Positions 44,376-53,739 of a stretch of 64,000 bases of DNA are shown here, piece after piece. Within the stretch, counting starts at the first letter, position 1. Every line of letters starts with the position of its first letter. Source of the DNA: Melieria omissa (taxonomy: Eukaryota > Arthropoda > Insecta > Diptera > Ulidiidae); contig OZ020268.1 of the NCBI GenBank assembly GCA_963971225.1, positions 53,866,404 to 53,930,403 on the forward strand, read 5' to 3'. Position numbers and translations under genes: made by a program. The notes under the pieces are model-generated. The model made no database searches. It saw only the letters and a program-made list of their open reading frames with translations, and was not told the DNA's origin.

Positions 44376-45280
44376 TTGAAATTTCGCTTTTTTTATTCCC
44401 GTTCTTTTTCGATCATAACGTATATTCAGTAAAGAACGTATGTGTTATTGTATATATTTCGTTGTTTAACTTAATTTGAACTTTTGCGAATCGAATAGAG
44501 TTTTGCGCTAACATATACTGCTGCGATGTCAAGCAAAACCTGACGGAATAGGTTTGACAGGTCCTACAACAGACCGGGCCATAGTTAAATTTCAGTAAAG
44601 GGCAATGTTCCTTATTCACTTACCGATGACGACATGGCCGAATTGTAAAAAATGTTTTGTTTTCGAAAAAACTCATTTCTTTTTTACTAACGTTCATTCA
44701 AAAAAATTGGTATCACGACGGGCCTCACAATAGACCTCCAAGTGTGTATCTTACAGAGGAAACTACCATAACCCAACCAAACCTAACGTTCGCTGATGCG
44801 AGTATAGTTAAAAACGAACTACAAATCTAAATTGCGAAAGCTTATAAATCGCTTTTATCGAAACTAAATCATACTAGATATATTCAAGAAATTAAATTTT
44901 AATTAACGATGAATCGTCAGTACCAGCCACAATCACGCGATCATATTTTTACCTCGTGGAGATTTAAAACAACAACACGTCCGTCAAAACTATTAAAAAC
45001 TATTGCCAATTGTATTACTCCTCAACTTGTATTAACTCAATTGTTAAAATTAACTACAACTACTACCAACTTCTATTTCTGAATAAATTTCCTACCATTC
45101 ATACTTTTTTCTGCATCATTAAAATTTTTTTCTTATTTATCAAAAACGCAACTGACTTTTAAATTTGATCGAATGAAATTACTTGAATACTATTGTGCCA
45201 TGGACAGTTGTGTGTTACTCCTCAACTTGTTGTATTAACTCCTCAAATTGATTGATTGACTTTAAAAATTCAATTCAAAA
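44376..45280. other. Intergenic with a SINE fragment
   Basis: No coding frame supported apart from the separately listed SINE 3' fragment. A direct repeat of CTCCTCAACTTGT occurs at about 45019 and 45217, upstream of the next gene. Confidence 0.4.
44708..44789 (+). mobile_element. 3' fragment of the SINE family seen at 1259
   Basis: GGTATCACGACGGGCC, then CCAAGTGTGTATCTTACAGAGG and a decayed AACCCAACCAAACCTAAC tail, parallel the last 75 bases of the 1259-1659 SINE. The tRNA-like head and body are absent, as in 5'-truncated copies. Confidence 0.6.
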
Positions 45281-45733
45281 ATGTTTTCACAAAAATTCAT
45301 ATTTGGCAACCAAACAATACCCAAAAACAATCAAATAAAAGATTTAAAAACAGAAATGGAGAATTTTCAAAAAATGCAGCAATCAGCCATTTTCGGTGGT
45401 ATTCCACCGGCAAAAAGAAGAGTCCTTGTCGATGAAAATAGAAATCGGCGATCCGTATCTGCAAATCCACCAAATTTTGCGTTTTCCGAATACGCATCAC
45501 GGTACTACCGAATGCCAATGAAGGACTTCTTTTGTGTCGACGAGGCCCGAAGCAATGCTCAACTAAATTCAAGCCCGCCCAATCAGGATAATTTGTTGCC
45601 CTTCCAAGGTACACAAGGAACGATATTCGGAAAGCAGCTAACACGGATGAAAATGCCCGCTTTCATGCAGCCCGGCAAAAAACGAATAAGAAAAAGCGTA
45701 CCACCGAAAAGGACGGCGAGTTTATACTTATGA
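45281..45733 (+). CDS. Small basic protein, 150 residues, paralogue of the 46963 gene
   Basis: A single exon from ATG 45281 (TTCAAAAATG) to TGA. It has basic, Asn/Gln/Pro-rich sequence with an internal IFGGIPPAKRR. The C-terminal third (LLPFQGTQGTIFGK, MKMPAFMQPGKK) aligns with the end of the 46963 product (FLPLKNQQTIFGN, MRLPPFMRPKKK). No signal peptide or membrane helix is visible. The shared IFG-then-MxxPxFMxP block suggests a small conserved binding element, while the N-termini have diverged. Family not recognised. Being short and low in complexity, it depends on the paralogue for support. Confidence 0.68.
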   Translation: MFSQKFIFGNQTIPKNNQIKDLKTEMENFQKMQQSAIFGGIPPAKRRVLVDENRNRRSVSANPPNFAFSEYASRYYRMPMKDFFCVDEARSNAQLNSSPPNQDNLLPFQGTQGTIFGKQLTRMKMPAFMQPGKKRIRKSVPPKRTASLYL

Positions 45734-46163
45734 ATGATACAAGCAGAAAGCGAGTGAGCTCAATTGATAATGACGATTCGTAGAGTTTAGTAAATGTCTA
45801 CAGTCAACCACGGACGCGACACGTTCCGAAATCCGGCTGAAAGTGGTTATATTGCTAGCTTTCGAATATTCATAACTCGCAACGACTAGCTCTCTCCCTA
45901 TGTACTCGTATATTCAGGCATATTTTGTAAATGATCCTTTAATCATAAATTCACACCCAACCTAAGCAAATTGCCCCATATATAACATAGACCTAAACAA
46001 CAAACTGCTGATCAGAATTGTCAAATGGGAAATTCAAAAGAAAAGCTATGCGAGCTGTGGGTTTTAAACTCTTTTCTTTATCTTTCCAATTTGTGCATGT
46101 AACAGTTTCACTTGTATGACAAAAAAGATTGTAATTTTTTACAAACGTCTTTTTTGTTTTACA

Positions 46164-46169
46164 AATAAA
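46164..46169 (+). promoter_or_regulatory. Possible poly(A) signal of the 150-residue gene
   Basis: AATAAA about 430 bases after the stop at 45733; no closer perfect hexamer was seen. Confidence 0.35.
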
Positions 46170-46509
46170 CTGCTTCTGAATCGATAACGATGTTATGTTT
46201 TATTAAAAAAAAAAAGGAGTTGCGACCAACAACATATTTGTAAGTATGGGAAATTTGAATGAGAGTGACACAAAATGTGGTTTTAATATGCCAACTGCTG
46301 AAGAACGACTTGACTCGATATTTATTTACAAAAAATTTATTTAAAACAATCTAGATCGACTTGTGTGTTATAAACATGATTACTGCATACCAAAAACATA
46401 ACCTAAACCTAAACCAAGATTTATCAAACTGAGTTGCATAGTAGCGAGCTGTATTGGCTACCTATATAGGCGCATGGCTATATTCAAGCTCCTAAAAATA
46501 TAGCTATAC

Positions 46510-46680
46510 GAAACGGTACCCTCAGGCGGATGGCGTGGAAGAGGACAACCTCATCGGAGTTGGAAGGACCAAGTGTCGCAGAACCTGTCGGCGCTCGGAG
46601 TTTCCAACTGGCGCCAGCAAGCAGACCACGCTTCTTTGGATTCGGCTTAGGCCGACAGATTGTTGTAGCGCCACTTAGGA
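46510..46680 (+). mobile_element. Non-LTR retroelement 3' coding remnant
   Basis: One plus frame reads RSWKDQVSQNLSALGVSNWR then QQADH, the pattern found just after the reverse transcriptase domain in RTE- or jockey-like elements and related endonuclease-RT copies. Flanks are not defined and stops follow, so it is a dead fragment. Confidence 0.5.
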
Positions 46681-46946
46681 AAGTAATTAAGTTGCAGAGT
46701 ACAATGGCAAATAGCATGTCGCCACAATTTCAATCTTCTTTTTGCATTTATCGTGTTCGCAATTCAATATTCACTCATGAATTCACTTATTCATATACGA
46801 ACCGAACTCTTGCCCATAGGAAAATAACACTATGACACAGCATTATATTTCAAAATATTTTCAGAAAATCTAAAAAAAATCAGTCATACGTATCCTGAAA
46901 GGCACATAAGCCGAAATCTAAATCCTAAGTTCCTAAAAGCAAAAAA

Positions 46947-46985
46947 ATGAAAATTTGCAAAAATGCAAACATCGTATTTCAGTGA
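46947..46985 (+). promoter_or_regulatory. Overlapping upstream open frame before the 46963 start
   Basis: An upstream ATG at 46947 (AAAAAAATGA) opens a 12-codon frame that ends TGA at 46983-46985, overlapping the ATG at 46963 in another frame. It could reduce initiation at the main start. Whether it is in the mRNA is unknown. Confidence 0.3.
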
Positions 46986-47301
46986 AGATCAGTTGTGTAG
47001 GACGCTCAGTCAGCACTTGATTGATCGCTGTCCAACACAACTTTACGACAATATCTATCATCGTTCAGACTACGATCTTTATTTGAAGTCTCGGGAACAG
47101 AAACCGGAAGTACAATCAATCGAACCGATGAACGCCAATAACACGGCTTTCTTCTTGCCTCTAAAAAATCAACAAACGATTTTCGGTAATGCGGTTACGG
47201 TAATGCGGCTGCCTCCATTTATGAGGCCAAAGAAAAAGTCAACAACAAGAAGCGGAGAGATGGGTGCGAAGGCGTGCGACTTACCATTTCACAGCCAATA
47301 A
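46963..47301 (+). CDS. Small protein, 112 residues, paralogue of the 45281 gene
   Basis: A single exon from ATG 46963 to TAA. The N-terminal two thirds is polar and Tyr/Asp-rich (DNIYHRSDYDLYLKSREQ). The C-terminal block (FLPLKNQQTIFGN, MRLPPFMRPKKK) matches the same block in the 45281 product 1.2 kb upstream, in the same orientation, so the pair looks like a tandem duplication with diverged N-termini. The leader (TTTGCAAAAATG) is A-rich like those of the other genes here. No membrane helix or signal peptide. Family not recognised. Confidence 0.62.
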   Translation: MQTSYFSEDQLCRTLSQHLIDRCPTQLYDNIYHRSDYDLYLKSREQKPEVQSIEPMNANNTAFFLPLKNQQTIFGNAVTVMRLPPFMRPKKKSTTRSGEMGAKACDLPFHSQ

Positions 47302-47525
47302 AGAGCCGTCCATGTGAAATGTAACAGCCGTATGAACTATGGAAATTTTTAATGTAAAATTTATGCTATTTACTATCTTACAAATTTCTATAGTTCAAAC
47401 GATTCACAGCGAGCCAATAAGCATTTTTTGTAAATTATCCTTTTTTTGCTTTTAAACATACAACACTTTATTTATACAACTCAAATAGTTTGCTTAAAAA
47501 ATTAAATATAAAATTAAATATAAAC

Positions 47526-47531
47526 AATAAA
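47526..47531 (+). promoter_or_regulatory. Poly(A) signal of the 112-residue gene
   Basis: AATAAA about 225 bases after the stop at 47301. Confidence 0.45.
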
Positions 47532-47949
47532 CTGAATGCTGAAATGAAAACCAATCGACTAGTTTATTTTTCAATTGTTAAAATTTAGTGTAATGCAGCG
47601 GCCAAGTGCGATATGCGTATTTTATTTACTGTAGTGCTGCTGACAATTCGATGGTGCATCGTTTGAAGAATGATTGCATAGTTGTCAGCGCTATGACACA
47701 AATTCGTTGCAGACTCTTCAGATAAATTAAAATCTACTAAACAATAATCTATATTTTCACTATGGTATGAATGAAATTTGTTTGTGATAACATAGTGTGA
47801 CACACTTCCAGCTGAGACTTCAATGAATCCGCTAAAGATTTGAGGAGTGTTGGGTTAGTGCAATAGAGAAAGTTTTTGACAGAATATTTGACATATGTCT
47901 ATTTTACTGTCCCAACGTTCAATTTTTTAACAACATCTCGACTTTTTTT

Positions 47950-48390
47950 CGTCACCGCCGTCAGAGTCTGGAACTCAGTTCCTGAAATTACAAGGGCTGG
48001 GCTAAAGAGAAGCAACTATAGGGCTGAACTTGGTGAGTATTTCAGAGCACTCTGATTGCAGAGGATCAATGATGCCATATTTTTCTTCTTTATTCCCAAA
48101 TAACCTCTACTTTTCCTCCTTCATTACTTTCCTATCTTTTTTCTCCTTTATATCTTAGATTGTATTTTCTATTATTTATAATATTTATATAATATATATT
48201 AAGCTTATTTTTTATTTAATTTTGTAATTGATAGATTCAAGTCCCCTTTAGTCTAGTCTAGGCCCCTATATAGTGTGCAGTACTTTTATGCAATTATAAT
48301 GCATTTTTTGAAATTATTTTTAATGAAAATGAAATGTAAATGAAATGAAATGTAAAATGAATATAAAAGTAAATTCTATGTAAATGTAAA
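47950..48390 (+). mobile_element. 3' end of a non-LTR retrotransposon
   Basis: About 47960-48050 reads VRVWNSVPEITRAGLKRSNY then RAELGEYFRAL and a stop, matching the last codons of CR1/jockey-type reverse transcriptase frames (the WNSLP block). A T-rich 3' UTR and a run of GAAATGTAAA-type short repeats (about 48325-48380) follow, as in the tails of such elements. The 5' part is missing. Confidence 0.6.
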
Positions 48391-48994
48391 ATTTCCACAA
48401 AACTTAAACAACATTATTTATGTTTTGACGTTCAACAGAACAGAACCACTACCAGTCATATCATACTGAAAATTCTATAAACTGGAGCCGTGGCAAAATA
48501 ACAACTAACTAGAATTTTATTACGTCACCCTTCAGTCTTGTAATTGAACAGTATTAACTTGTACACTCCTAACAATAATTGAAACCGGTTTAACAAATTT
48601 CAAAATACAGAAGAGTTAGTAACATAGAAAACTCCGCGAAAGCATTGAAATTTGTTGATTTATTACACCGCTACCAACGCCTTAGTTACAACACTTAGAG
48701 TCCCATTGCCTTTAAGAGTCTCATAATGTTAATTTCAACATGAACTTATTGAATTTCGAATGCAATATTAAACGTTTTTGCAATTTGGCCAAGAAATGTC
48801 TTATTCTTTGCCACTGCATAATCCCATTCTAATCTGACAAACCTACGACAATATTTCGGCCCATTTACAGCATTGCTGCACCAAGTGTTAAACCCTAAAT
48901 TCAATATTGATCACTCTGAGAAAAATGTTAATCGTTTTCTAAAAGTCTTTTAAAAAACAAAAAAGGAATAATAAAACGAAAACATTTTTAGAAT
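48391..48994. other. Intergenic upstream of the 48995 gene
   Basis: AT-rich with no supported feature; the A-rich leader of the next gene is at the right end. Confidence 0.4.
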
Positions 48995-51076
48995 ATGTCA
49001 AAATTACCTATATTCGGGGGTATGTTATACGACAAAAATGGAGTTTGCCCGCACAAAAAGATCGCCAACACGGTACAGACAATCTTCGACCAAGCCGAGC
49101 CAATACGCCTAACCGAGATGAGTCGACTGCGCAAACTAGGCGAAAGCAGCTCGCGCGCTTGTAGCTGCAAGCAGAAAGCCTGTACCTGCCTCTGGTCTTT
49201 CGATGTGAAGAACTCAAACGCACATGAGGGCGCCAAATTGCACCTAAAGAAGTCGCACAGATTCGACAAACGCAATAACAGCAACAACAGCTGCAGCTCC
49301 AGCAGCAATAGCAGTAAGCACAACTGCGACAATAGCTATCGAGGCGTGTGCGATCAGCAGCAATTGAACGGACGGAGAGCGCCGCAAATATTTAACAAAG
49401 CCAAGAACAGTGTGCTGGACAGGGTACGCGATGGCTTTCGCAAATATCGCAAAAATCTGCCGGAGGAGAAAACGCCCAGCAGCAAATCGTCAGTGACCTG
49501 GATAATAAAGCCAAAACGTCGTATGCGCGTCTCCAAGACAAGTCTAGTGAGCAAGTACAATGCAACCGCGCAGAAGCTGGCCAAAATCAACGGGGTGTCG
49601 CCCCGTCTCGTTTGCAACGCATCCAAGTGCGACCTCGATAGCCAAACAATGACCAATCTCCTGAAAATGGCCACCGGCACGTATAAACCGGTGAGAGCCA
49701 CAACGCTCTCGTCGTCATTAAACGCAAACACCGCGATTGTGCCAAAAAGTAAGAAGAACTCCTACAATGAGAAGCAACGCCAGCTGATGGAGCATGACAC
49801 GGAGACGAGTGACAAGAGCAACAGGCAGCGCCTGGCGCAGACAAAGTGCGACGAATGGCGGGTCGACACTACTAAAGATGGAACGACCAGGCTGGATGCA
49901 CGATTGTGCCAAGAGCCGAAATGCCGACTGTACAAAATGGAGCGCGTCGAGCCGAGCAAGATACGCGTTGTTAAATACCATCGATCGAGCAACGGCCAGA
50001 AGCCCAACAGCAGCAATGCAGCCAATTCACCGCCGATGAGCGTCAGCCAACTCAATCTCGACACACGCAACAGCAAAACAGTGGAGAAGATGTCGCAGGT
50101 CGTACCCGAGAGTCAACGAAGTTATCACACGACCCCACAATCGTCGAAAAGCGCAGCCGCACCGACGCCAACACCACGGCCGCTATTGACAACCCAAATC
50201 AGTCTGGTGGAGGAAATGGGTATTGACCAGGTGGTCAAGGAGTTGACCGTGAACAGCAAGATGACGCCACAATGCACGGAGATCGTCCGCTTGGACGGCA
50301 TCGCGAGTCCAACGTTGCGACGTTTTCAACAACAGCAACAGTTACAAAAATTACAACAGCAACAATGCCAAGATCAGCAGGCAGAAACGCGCACACCTCC
50401 GCAAGCACCAAAACCGGCGTTCTATATACAACCATTGAGGTCACTCTCAGAGTCGCCGAAACTCTGTAAACAGCCGCATATACCGCGTCAGAAAGGCGGC
50501 GCGAATCTGTCTGAGAAAGCAATGGTTGCTGTTGCCGCCGCCATAGCCAAAAAGTCAAACGCAGAGGAACGGAAAACGCACGGCGTAGGCAAAGTGCGCA
50601 AGTTGAGTCGGCGGTTCAAGAGTACGACGCGCAAAAGCGACCGTAAAACCCGACACCCACCCCCTTGCAAACTGAACACATGTAATAGTCTTTCCAGTGA
50701 GCTGCGCGAAAGCCTCACCAACTTCAGGAGCCTGAAAATGGTCAGTTCCGTGTCCGACATCGACCTGGCCATGAACAAAGAAAATTGCGGCGAGACACAG
50801 GTCCCAGTGCATTGTGGCAAAACGATACGAAAAATGTTGACCATGTTGAATGAAGGCACAATTAAGCCGATCAGAGTGCGCAACGCCAAGCCGGCAGCAA
50901 AGGGGTATCGCCGCGGGCCAAGGTCAAAGGAAAGCGCGAATGGCGCCAACGGAGATTCGTGGAACGGCAACAGCGAAGTGTTTAGGATATTTCCCAAATC
51001 CGATTATACTATTTCATTTCATTCACCGGTGAGGCTGCAGGACCATTGCCGCTTACGAACATCGAGTAAAATCTAA
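48995..51076 (+). CDS. Basic Ser/Gln-rich protein, 693 residues, family unknown
   Basis: A single exon from ATG 48995 (GAATATGTC) to TAA. It begins MSKLPIFGGMLYDKNGVC, sharing the IFGG wording with the 45281 product. Residues about 53-66 hold a Cys cluster (SCKQKACTCLW), and residues about 95-110 are Asn/Ser-rich. The middle is basic, with STVTWIIKPKRRMRV-like segments and isolated Cys. A Gln-rich run lies at about bases 50325-50385, and an Ala-rich helix (MVAVAAAIAKK) follows near 50530. The C-terminus is polar and basic. No signal peptide or membrane helix. The GC content is clearly higher than in the neighbouring genes. Family not recognised. Confidence 0.75.
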   Translation: MSKLPIFGGMLYDKNGVCPHKKIANTVQTIFDQAEPIRLTEMSRLRKLGESSSRACSCKQKACTCLWSFDVKNSNAHEGAKLHLKKSHRFDKRNNSNNSCSSSSNSSKHNCDNSYRGVCDQQQLNGRRAPQIFNKAKNSVLDRVRDGFRKYRKNLPEEKTPSSKSSVTWIIKPKRRMRVSKTSLVSKYNATAQKLAKINGVSPRLVCNASKCDLDSQTMTNLLKMATGTYKPVRATTLSSSLNANTAIVPKSKKNSYNEKQRQLMEHDTETSDKSNRQRLAQTKCDEWRVDTTKDGTTRLDARLCQEPKCRLYKMERVEPSKIRVVKYHRSSNGQKPNSSNAANSPPMSVSQLNLDTRNSKTVEKMSQVVPESQRSYHTTPQSSKSAAAPTPTPRPLLTTQISLVEEMGIDQVVKELTVNSKMTPQCTEIVRLDGIASPTLRRFQQQQQLQKLQQQQCQDQQAETRTPPQAPKPAFYIQPLRSLSESPKLCKQPHIPRQKGGANLSEKAMVAVAAAIAKKSNAEERKTHGVGKVRKLSRRFKSTTRKSDRKTRHPPPCKLNTCNSLSSELRESLTNFRSLKMVSSVSDIDLAMNKENCGETQVPVHCGKTIRKMLTMLNEGTIKPIRVRNAKPAAKGYRRGPRSKESANGANGDSWNGNSEVFRIFPKSDYTISFHSPVRLQDHCRLRTSSKI

Positions 51077-52130
51077 ACATCGAACAACCGAATGCATCCA
51101 ATCGACTCGTTTTGAAACGCATATTCACATAACCCCTTTATAGACATATGAACTCCTTTGGAACTTCCAAAATTATTATTATTTTTTAACTACAGTGAAA
51201 CAAACATGACGAAAGCAATGTTTCGAAAATAATAGGCAAAAAACAAGAAAAGCTTCAAATAGGAGCAAATACGAATCAGGAGAGCAGAACTTAAAAAAAT
51301 GCATTTAAGCAAGCACAATCACACCGGCAGCCGTCCATGTGAACTGATGCCTAACTGCAGTTTTCAAGTTCTTCCTTACTCCGCGATTGCAAATGGATAA
51401 TTACATGTTGAACGCAGAAAAGTAGTTTAAGGAATGAACAATTTTCGAAATTCGTCAAATAATTTTGTAGCTGATTTGATGGTGAATGAACTATGTAATG
51501 CTTAAGTAAATATGTATACACTTATAAGAACACGCACATACACACATATAACAGTATATATATTTATGTAAAGACATTCGATGCATTTTGTTTGGTAACA
51601 GTGTTTTGAAATTATAAATTTTCTGTACCCCTGTTTGTGTTAATATAAATTCAAAAAATTAAAACAAATAAAAAATAAATAAAAATTACATATACTTTTA
51701 ATATTGCAATACGCCAAAGAGAATAGGAAATGTTTTTCCTGCAGCTTATAACAGCAAATGTACAAATTTGAGTCGAATGTAGTGCAGAGTCCCTGCAGAG
51801 TCTAATTAGATTGAAATTTCTGGCATTGTTATACTTTCTAGCACTTTGCCAAGAACAAAACATTGCTAATTGGCTGTGATTAGCATAGGTTGGGCTTTGA
51901 TCTACTACGTTCTACTACTGGCCAGACAGATGCTGTTTCAGCAAACAAAGAAACTATGGAGGTGCAGTTTTGATTAGTACCACTTTCTCCCAACTAATTC
52001 TGATTATATAAGATCATTTTAGGTTGATGGCAGATGCCGCACCGATCCAGAGGAATCACTAGGTGGCCAGTGGGATTCATTGCCAAACGTCATTCTTCGT
52101 CAAAACAACTCAAATTTTGTTTATAATAAT
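51077..52130. other. 3' flank and intergenic region
   Basis: Contains a likely poly(A) signal AATAAA at 51667-51672, about 590 bases after the stop at 51076. No coding frame or recognised repeat otherwise. Confidence 0.4.
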
Positions 52131-52135
52131 GGAAA

Positions 52136-52560
52136 ACAAAAAAAATAAATAAAAAATAATAATAAAATAGTTATTAGTAATAAAAAAAATTATTATTAAT
52201 AATTATTTTTAATTATTAATAATTATTTTTAATTATTAATAATTATTTTAAAATTTTTAATTATTTAGTTTTTTAATTATTAATAATTATTTTATAATTT
52301 ATTAATAATTATTACTCATAATTATTTTATTATAATTATTTATAATAATTATAATTATTAAAAATTATTTTATAAATAATAAAATAATTTTTAATAATTA
52401 TTTAATAAAATTTAATAATTAAAATTAATTTAATAATTAAAAATTATTTTATAAATAATAAAATAATTTTTAATAATTATTTTATTATTATGAAAATATT
52501 TATTAATTTATTTATTTATTTATTATTTATTAATTATTTTATTATTTATTTGTGAATAAT
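52136..52560. repeat. AT-only low-complexity tract
   Basis: About 425 bp composed almost wholly of A and T, built from TAATTATTAATAATTATTTT-like words in both orientations, so it can form many short hairpins. No G or C runs and no coding potential. Confidence 0.85.
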
Positions 52561-52942
52561 TGTATATTTTTTTGTATGTACTGTGTACACTTTTTTAATT
52601 CATTTGAATTGAAGTTACTGAAAGTTATTGAATTTTAAGTTACTGGATACAAGGACTGTGAAGGTCGTAGAACAAAAACTAATATGACAAACAAAACCAA
52701 TTTGTGAAGTCACCATAGAGTCTATACAAGTAAAGTTGTGAATATTGGATGAATAAAAAAATTCTATTATGTCAACGCAAGTGAAACTAGAAGTCATTTG
52801 CAAACGGAATAGCCTATTTCCACTGAACTCTGAATTTATTTCTGGGCAGCCAGCGCCGCCATCACTTTGTATACGTATGTATGGTTTCTTGTAGCCCCTC
52901 TACTACATGAAAACCACTCTGCTTTCCTTCTCAACAGTCTAG

Positions 52943-53736
52943 TGCCCCGTTCTGACTATGTCATATATGGTGTCATATTCACTGACGACAAACACTGCCA
53001 TATATGTCATGTTCGTCTAATGTTGTCAAATGCGTTCTCATTGCACGGCAAAAACTGACGAAAAATACATATGACAGTATTTGCCAGCATGTTGACATTT
53101 TTTGTTTTCTCATCAAACGTAGTCAAATCCATAGTGAAATCAATAAAGTGTACCAGGTAGATGACGTACACTTATTTTTCTGAGTAAAAATTGTCAACGA
53201 GTAAATTTATTTGTGTCAGTTCGATTAACCTTTATTTTTGATGTCGCTAAAATGGCACAAAATTTAAAATGTACTTTCAGTACTCCAGAAATATAGATTT
53301 TTATAATGTATTTTATGTTTGAAAAACATAGAAACTGCTTTGCCGTGCGTTGTTTTGCAGAGACAGCCCGTTTTTCCTGGCATGTAGATGCGTTTTTAGA
53401 GTCGGTTTTGGTGCAGAACGTATTTTCAAACAGCTATTTCTTTTGAAGGTTTTTCATACAGCACAGACGGGTTATGAACTCAGACATTTGTCAGCAAAAT
53501 GACATTAACTGTCAGAAAATAAATGTACGATGAAGAAAGAGTTCCTGTTATCTGGCACACTTTATTAATTTCACTATGGTCAAATCGTTCGTTCGACACA
53601 AATTCGATCGGTTTGATTGTCGGTTCGTATGGCAAATCGTAGTCATACATGCAGTCAAACGCAAATGACACCTTATGACAACCCGTTCTCATTAAACTGG
53701 CTACAAATGACACCATGACATAGTCAGAACGGGGCA
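52943..53736. mobile_element. Small inverted-repeat transposon with 3-bp duplication, hosting a P-type MITE
   Basis: Termini TGCCCCGTTCTGACTATGTC match perfectly over 20 bp and continue as ATGGTGTCAT after a small gap. TAG flanks both sides (52940-52942 and 53737-53739). A 3-bp duplication is seen in PIF/Harbinger elements, so that superfamily is a tentative guess. No transposase is present. A P-type element occupies 53130-53578; without it the unit is about 340 bp. Confidence 0.68.
53130..53578. mobile_element. P-superfamily MITE, CATAGTG family
   Basis: Inverted termini begin CATAGTGAAATCAATAAAGT on the left and differ at two positions over 27 bp on the right. Exact 8-bp duplications GTCAAATC lie at 53122-53129 and 53579-53586, the length expected for P elements. 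The ends match those of the 5.3-kb element at 3311-8567 closely, so that family's transposase could have mobilised it. No coding sequence is retained in its 449 bp. Confidence 0.85.
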
Positions 53737-53739
53737 TAG

